Source of the DNA: CAYZQH01 sp050300015 | Lineage (GTDB): Bacteria; Pseudomonadota; Gammaproteobacteria; Pseudomonadales; Cellvibrionaceae | Length of the DNA: 64,000 nucleotides | Direction: 5' to 3' | Assembly: GCA_050300015.1 (NCBI GenBank) | Contig: JBNKWZ010000005.1 | Coordinates: forward strand, 186,001-250,000 | Shown here: piece by piece, positions 61,490 to 64,000 of the stretch | How the letters are laid out: every line of letters begins with the position of its first letter | Numbering within the stretch: position 1 is the stretch's first letter | The notes under the pieces: generated by a model | What the model was told of the DNA's origin: nothing | Databases searched by the model: none | The model's input: only the letters and a program-made list of their open reading frames with translations | Translations under genes and position numbers: made by a program

Positions 61490-64000
61490 ATGCATAAACT
61501 TGCCTTCTCTCCGCTTTGGATATTACTGCTCATTTTTTCAGCCAAGCAAACGTCCGCCACTCCAGAATTAAGGCTGCAAGACATCGAAAACCCCGCGGTA
61601 TTCAGGCGCAATAAAACTCAACCCCACGTCGACAAAACACCTTACCCCTCTCGCAAGGCGGCGCGAATAGGTCAACGTTTAGACTCACCCTTTGTGATGA
61701 TGTTAAATGGCGACTGGCAGTTCCACTACGCTGGCAACCCCAATAACAGCCCCAAGCATTTTGAATTGCCGACCTTCGATGCCAGCCAATGGGACACCAT
61801 TCCGGTGCCGTCCAACTGGCAATTGCAGGGCTACGGCATCCCTCTTTACGTCAACGTAGAATACCCCTTTGCCAAAGACCCACCTCGGGTCATGTCGGAA
61901 CCTCCTGCGCATTTCACCAATGCGCCTTGGGAAAATAGAAACCCCACAGGCGTTTACCGGCGCACCTTTGACCTGCCCAAAAGCTGGCAAAAGCGTGAAA
62001 CACATTTGGTTTTTCAAGGCGCTGATAGCGCCTTATACGTTTGGGTGAATGGCCAGTTTGTGGGGTACTCTCAGGATAGCCGAACACCCGCCGAATTTAA
62101 CATTACCCCCTACCTCAAGCCTGGCAGCAATTTGATCGCAGCCCAAGTGATGCAATACAGCGACGGCTCCTACCTGGAAGATCAGGATATGTGGCGTTTA
62201 TCGGGACTGTTTCGCGACGTGTACCTTTGGTCTGCCCCTAAGGTGGACATCCGAGACTTTCACGTCAAGCCTCACATCCATGACATTGCGTCTGGCCGCG
62301 CAAGCGTGACACTCGACCTGGATGTCATCCGCTATTCGGACGATAAATCGTCAGGTGAGCCCCAAACCGTCAAGCTCCATGCTTGGCTTTACGACCAATC
62401 CAAGCGCATCGCAAAAGCCGATACCGAGGTCACGCTACAAGAAGGAGATAGCACCACCTCACACCTAACGCTCAACCTTTCCTCCACCCAATTGTGGTCA
62501 GCGGAATCGCCCTATTTATACCCTCTGTTACTACGAATCAAAAACGGAAGAACCGAAACCTATTACAAAACCCAAGTGGGGTTTCGTAGCAGCGAGGTTA
62601 AAGACGGGCAGTTTTTGATCAACGGCAAACCTGTTTTGATCAAGGGCGTGAATCGGCACGATCATCACCCGGACACCGGCCACTATGTCACCCGCGACAA
62701 TATGCGCCAAGACCTCCTACTCATGAAGCAACTCAACATCAATGCGGTGCGCACGTCTCACTACCCCAACGATCCCTCCTTCTATGAGCTAACGGATGAA
62801 CTCGGCCTTTATGTGATAGATGAAGCCAACATCGAGTCTCACGGCGCTGGCTGGCACGTCAACCCGCTAGCAGAGTCGCCAGACTGGTTAGAAGCCCACT
62901 TGGACCGCGTTAAAAACATGGTAGAGCGGGACAAAAACCACCCATCCATTGTCATTTGGTCTATGGGTAACGAAAGCGGCGACGGCGAAAATTTTGTCAA
63001 ACTATCGGACTGGATTCGACAACGCGACCCTTCGCGCCCTGTCCACTATGAACGAGCAAGCACCTCACCGCACACAGACTTTTACTCTTTCATGTACACC
63101 ACTGTTGATAAATTAAAAGCCTTAGGTGAGCAGCAAGCCCAACTGCCTGCAGCAGAGAGACGACCTGTCATTCTATGTGAGTACGAGCACGCCATGGGCA
63201 ATAGCCTTGGCAACATCAAAGAGTACTGGCAGGCCATTCGTAACAATCCGTATTTGCAAGGCGGCTTTATTTGGGACTGGGTAGACCAGGGGCTAGCCCA
63301 AGAAGGCCCGCGGGCGCTGGTCACACAAGACCTTGCGAAAACCGCCAACCGCTTGCACCTGGCTGCAACGACCTCTCCAGAGCGAGGGTTAACCGAAGGT
63401 AAAGCGTGGCTGGATTTACCCCATCACTCCAACCAACAAGGCCTGGCCGTTTGGATAAAACTCCAGGCGAATAAGCCACAACTTAGCCAACCTTTGGTAA
63501 CAGAAGGTGACAGTGTTTACAGCCTGTGGCTTACCGCAGAAGGCAAAGCGCTAAAAGTCACACTCGGACAGACCACGGTTGAAGACCTTACCTTCCCACT
63601 GCCCGAGGGGTGGTTCGACACCACGCATACTTTATTTCTAAGCGTTACCCAAACCACTGCCACACTAACGATTGACGGCGAAGTGGTGGCGTCCAGCGCA
63701 CTAAAAGCTCCCTTACCCACTACCGGACTCCCACTTTGTGTGGGCTGCAATGCCGACAGCACAGAGGCACACCACCGAGATGCCAAGGGGCTATTCAGCG
63801 GCGGCATTGTGTCAGTCAAACGCTTTGGCTCGCCCGTAAACTACCCGTTTGCGACAGCGGCCCAAGCCCATTCAGGTCATGTGTTGGCGTTTGTGGATTT
63901 TACGCAAGTCCCCAACCAACGAGAAACCACACCCTACTTTGCCTACGGCGGGAATTTTGGCGACCAACCCAACGACGGCAGCTTTTGCTTTAATGGCCTG
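61490..64000 (+). CDS. GH2 beta-galactosidase, exported, with inserted jelly-roll-like domain; 3' end outside window
   Basis: ATG 61490 opens a frame that is still open at the window end (837 codons seen). A signal peptide covers about residues 1-24. The N-terminal sugar-binding domain (LNGDWQFHYAGNP; GVYRRTF; LEDQDMWRLSGLFRDVYLW) and TIM barrel (KGVNRHDHHPDTG) are LacZ-like, with acid/base Glu495 (MGNESGDG) and nucleophile Glu564 (CEYEHAMGNS). WDWVDQGL (595-602) and YGGNFGDQPNDGSFCFNGL (from 819) are adjacent in E. coli LacZ apart from a dozen residues. Here about 210 residues of beta-rich, LamG/concanavalin-like sequence separate them. It probably removes galactose from arabinogalactan or similar chains outside the cytoplasm. 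Confidence 0.88.
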   Translation, partial: MHKLAFSPLWILLLIFSAKQTSATPELRLQDIENPAVFRRNKTQPHVDKTPYPSRKAARIGQRLDSPFVMMLNGDWQFHYAGNPNNSPKHFELPTFDASQWDTIPVPSNWQLQGYGIPLYVNVEYPFAKDPPRVMSEPPAHFTNAPWENRNPTGVYRRTFDLPKSWQKRETHLVFQGADSALYVWVNGQFVGYSQDSRTPAEFNITPYLKPGSNLIAAQVMQYSDGSYLEDQDMWRLSGLFRDVYLWSAPKVDIRDFHVKPHIHDIASGRASVTLDLDVIRYSDDKSSGEPQTVKLHAWLYDQSKRIAKADTEVTLQEGDSTTSHLTLNLSSTQLWSAESPYLYPLLLRIKNGRTETYYKTQVGFRSSEVKDGQFLINGKPVLIKGVNRHDHHPDTGHYVTRDNMRQDLLLMKQLNINAVRTSHYPNDPSFYELTDELGLYVIDEANIESHGAGWHVNPLAESPDWLEAHLDRVKNMVERDKNHPSIVIWSMGNESGDGENFVKLSDWIRQRDPSRPVHYERASTSPHTDFYSFMYTTVDKLKALGEQQAQLPAAERRPVILCEYEHAMGNSLGNIKEYWQAIRNNPYLQGGFIWDWVDQGLAQEGPRALVTQDLAKTANRLHLAATTSPERGLTEGKAWLDLPHHSNQQGLAVWIKLQANKPQLSQPLVTEGDSVYSLWLTAEGKALKVTLGQTTVEDLTFPLPEGWFDTTHTLFLSVTQTTATLTIDGEVVASSALKAPLPTTGLPLCVGCNADSTEAHHRDAKGLFSGGIVSVKRFGSPVNYPFATAAQAHSGHVLAFVDFTQVPNQRETTPYFAYGGNFGDQPNDGSFCFNGL

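Noticed and set aside
1..64000. CRISPR arrays, prophage genes, tRNA or rRNA genes
   Set aside because: No regularly spaced repeats, phage structural genes, cloverleaf sequences or rRNA-like stretches were recognised by eye on either strand.

Overview
The window looks like chromosomal DNA of a polysaccharide-degrading gammaproteobacterium of the Cellvibrio/Saccharophagus/Teredinibacter kind. This is inferred from gene content and order: lpxH-ppiB facing glnS-cysS, the block PHP nuclease-yciO-scpA-scpB-rluB, acnB, a TIGR04211 SH3 protein, TonB-dependent receptors and secreted carbohydrate enzymes. Base composition is near 50% GC. No rRNA, tRNA or CRISPR array was seen.

Layout. 1-4.9 kb: a flagellin gene (minus, cut by the window edge) carries a zinc-metalloprotease domain in its variable region (flagellinolysin type) behind a sigma-28-like promoter. 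It is divergent from a secreted subtilisin-like lipoprotein. 4.9-13.1 kb: a cobalamin riboswitch heads btuB-cobO-cobQ-btuC-btuD-btuF, a vitamin B12 uptake, adenosylation and salvage operon, followed by an MFS transporter. 13.1-17.8 kb: minus-strand housekeeping genes (SpoU methyltransferase, CBS protein, pdxJ, periplasmic cyclophilin, SH3 protein, YciI, VC0807-type membrane protein). 17.9-22.5 kb: PHP nuclease, yciO, scpA, scpB and rluB. 22.5-30.8 kb: diguanylate cyclase, flavodoxin, dgkA, fadD, an NfeD protein, a patatin, an SRPBCC-dienelactone hydrolase fusion and a DMT permease. 30.9-41.1 kb: acnB, DUF1289 protein, miaE, lpxH, ppiB, glnS, cysS, a voltage-gated-like ion channel and a DnaJ-related gene.

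41-64 kb is an accessory region for arabinose-containing glycans. It holds a sialate/acetylxylan-esterase-type enzyme, a decayed second copy of the 3' end of the DnaJ-related gene, an IS630-family element, a TonB-dependent receptor cut off by that element, a GH127 beta-L-arabinofuranosidase lipoprotein, araA-araD-araB, an SDR dehydrogenase, a HAD phosphatase, a YtfQRT-YjfF (furanose-type) sugar ABC transporter and a GH2 beta-galactosidase that runs off the window. Together these would deacetylate and cleave arabinose/galactose side chains, import L-arabinofuranose and convert it to xylulose 5-phosphate.

Points most worth a second look: the proteolytic flagellin; a PHP nuclease gene without a canonical start codon; the IS630 junction joining two unrelated gene remnants; a jelly-roll-like insertion inside the GH2 catalytic barrel; the SRPBCC-hydrolase fusion; and palindromes upstream of araB and of the sugar transporter.
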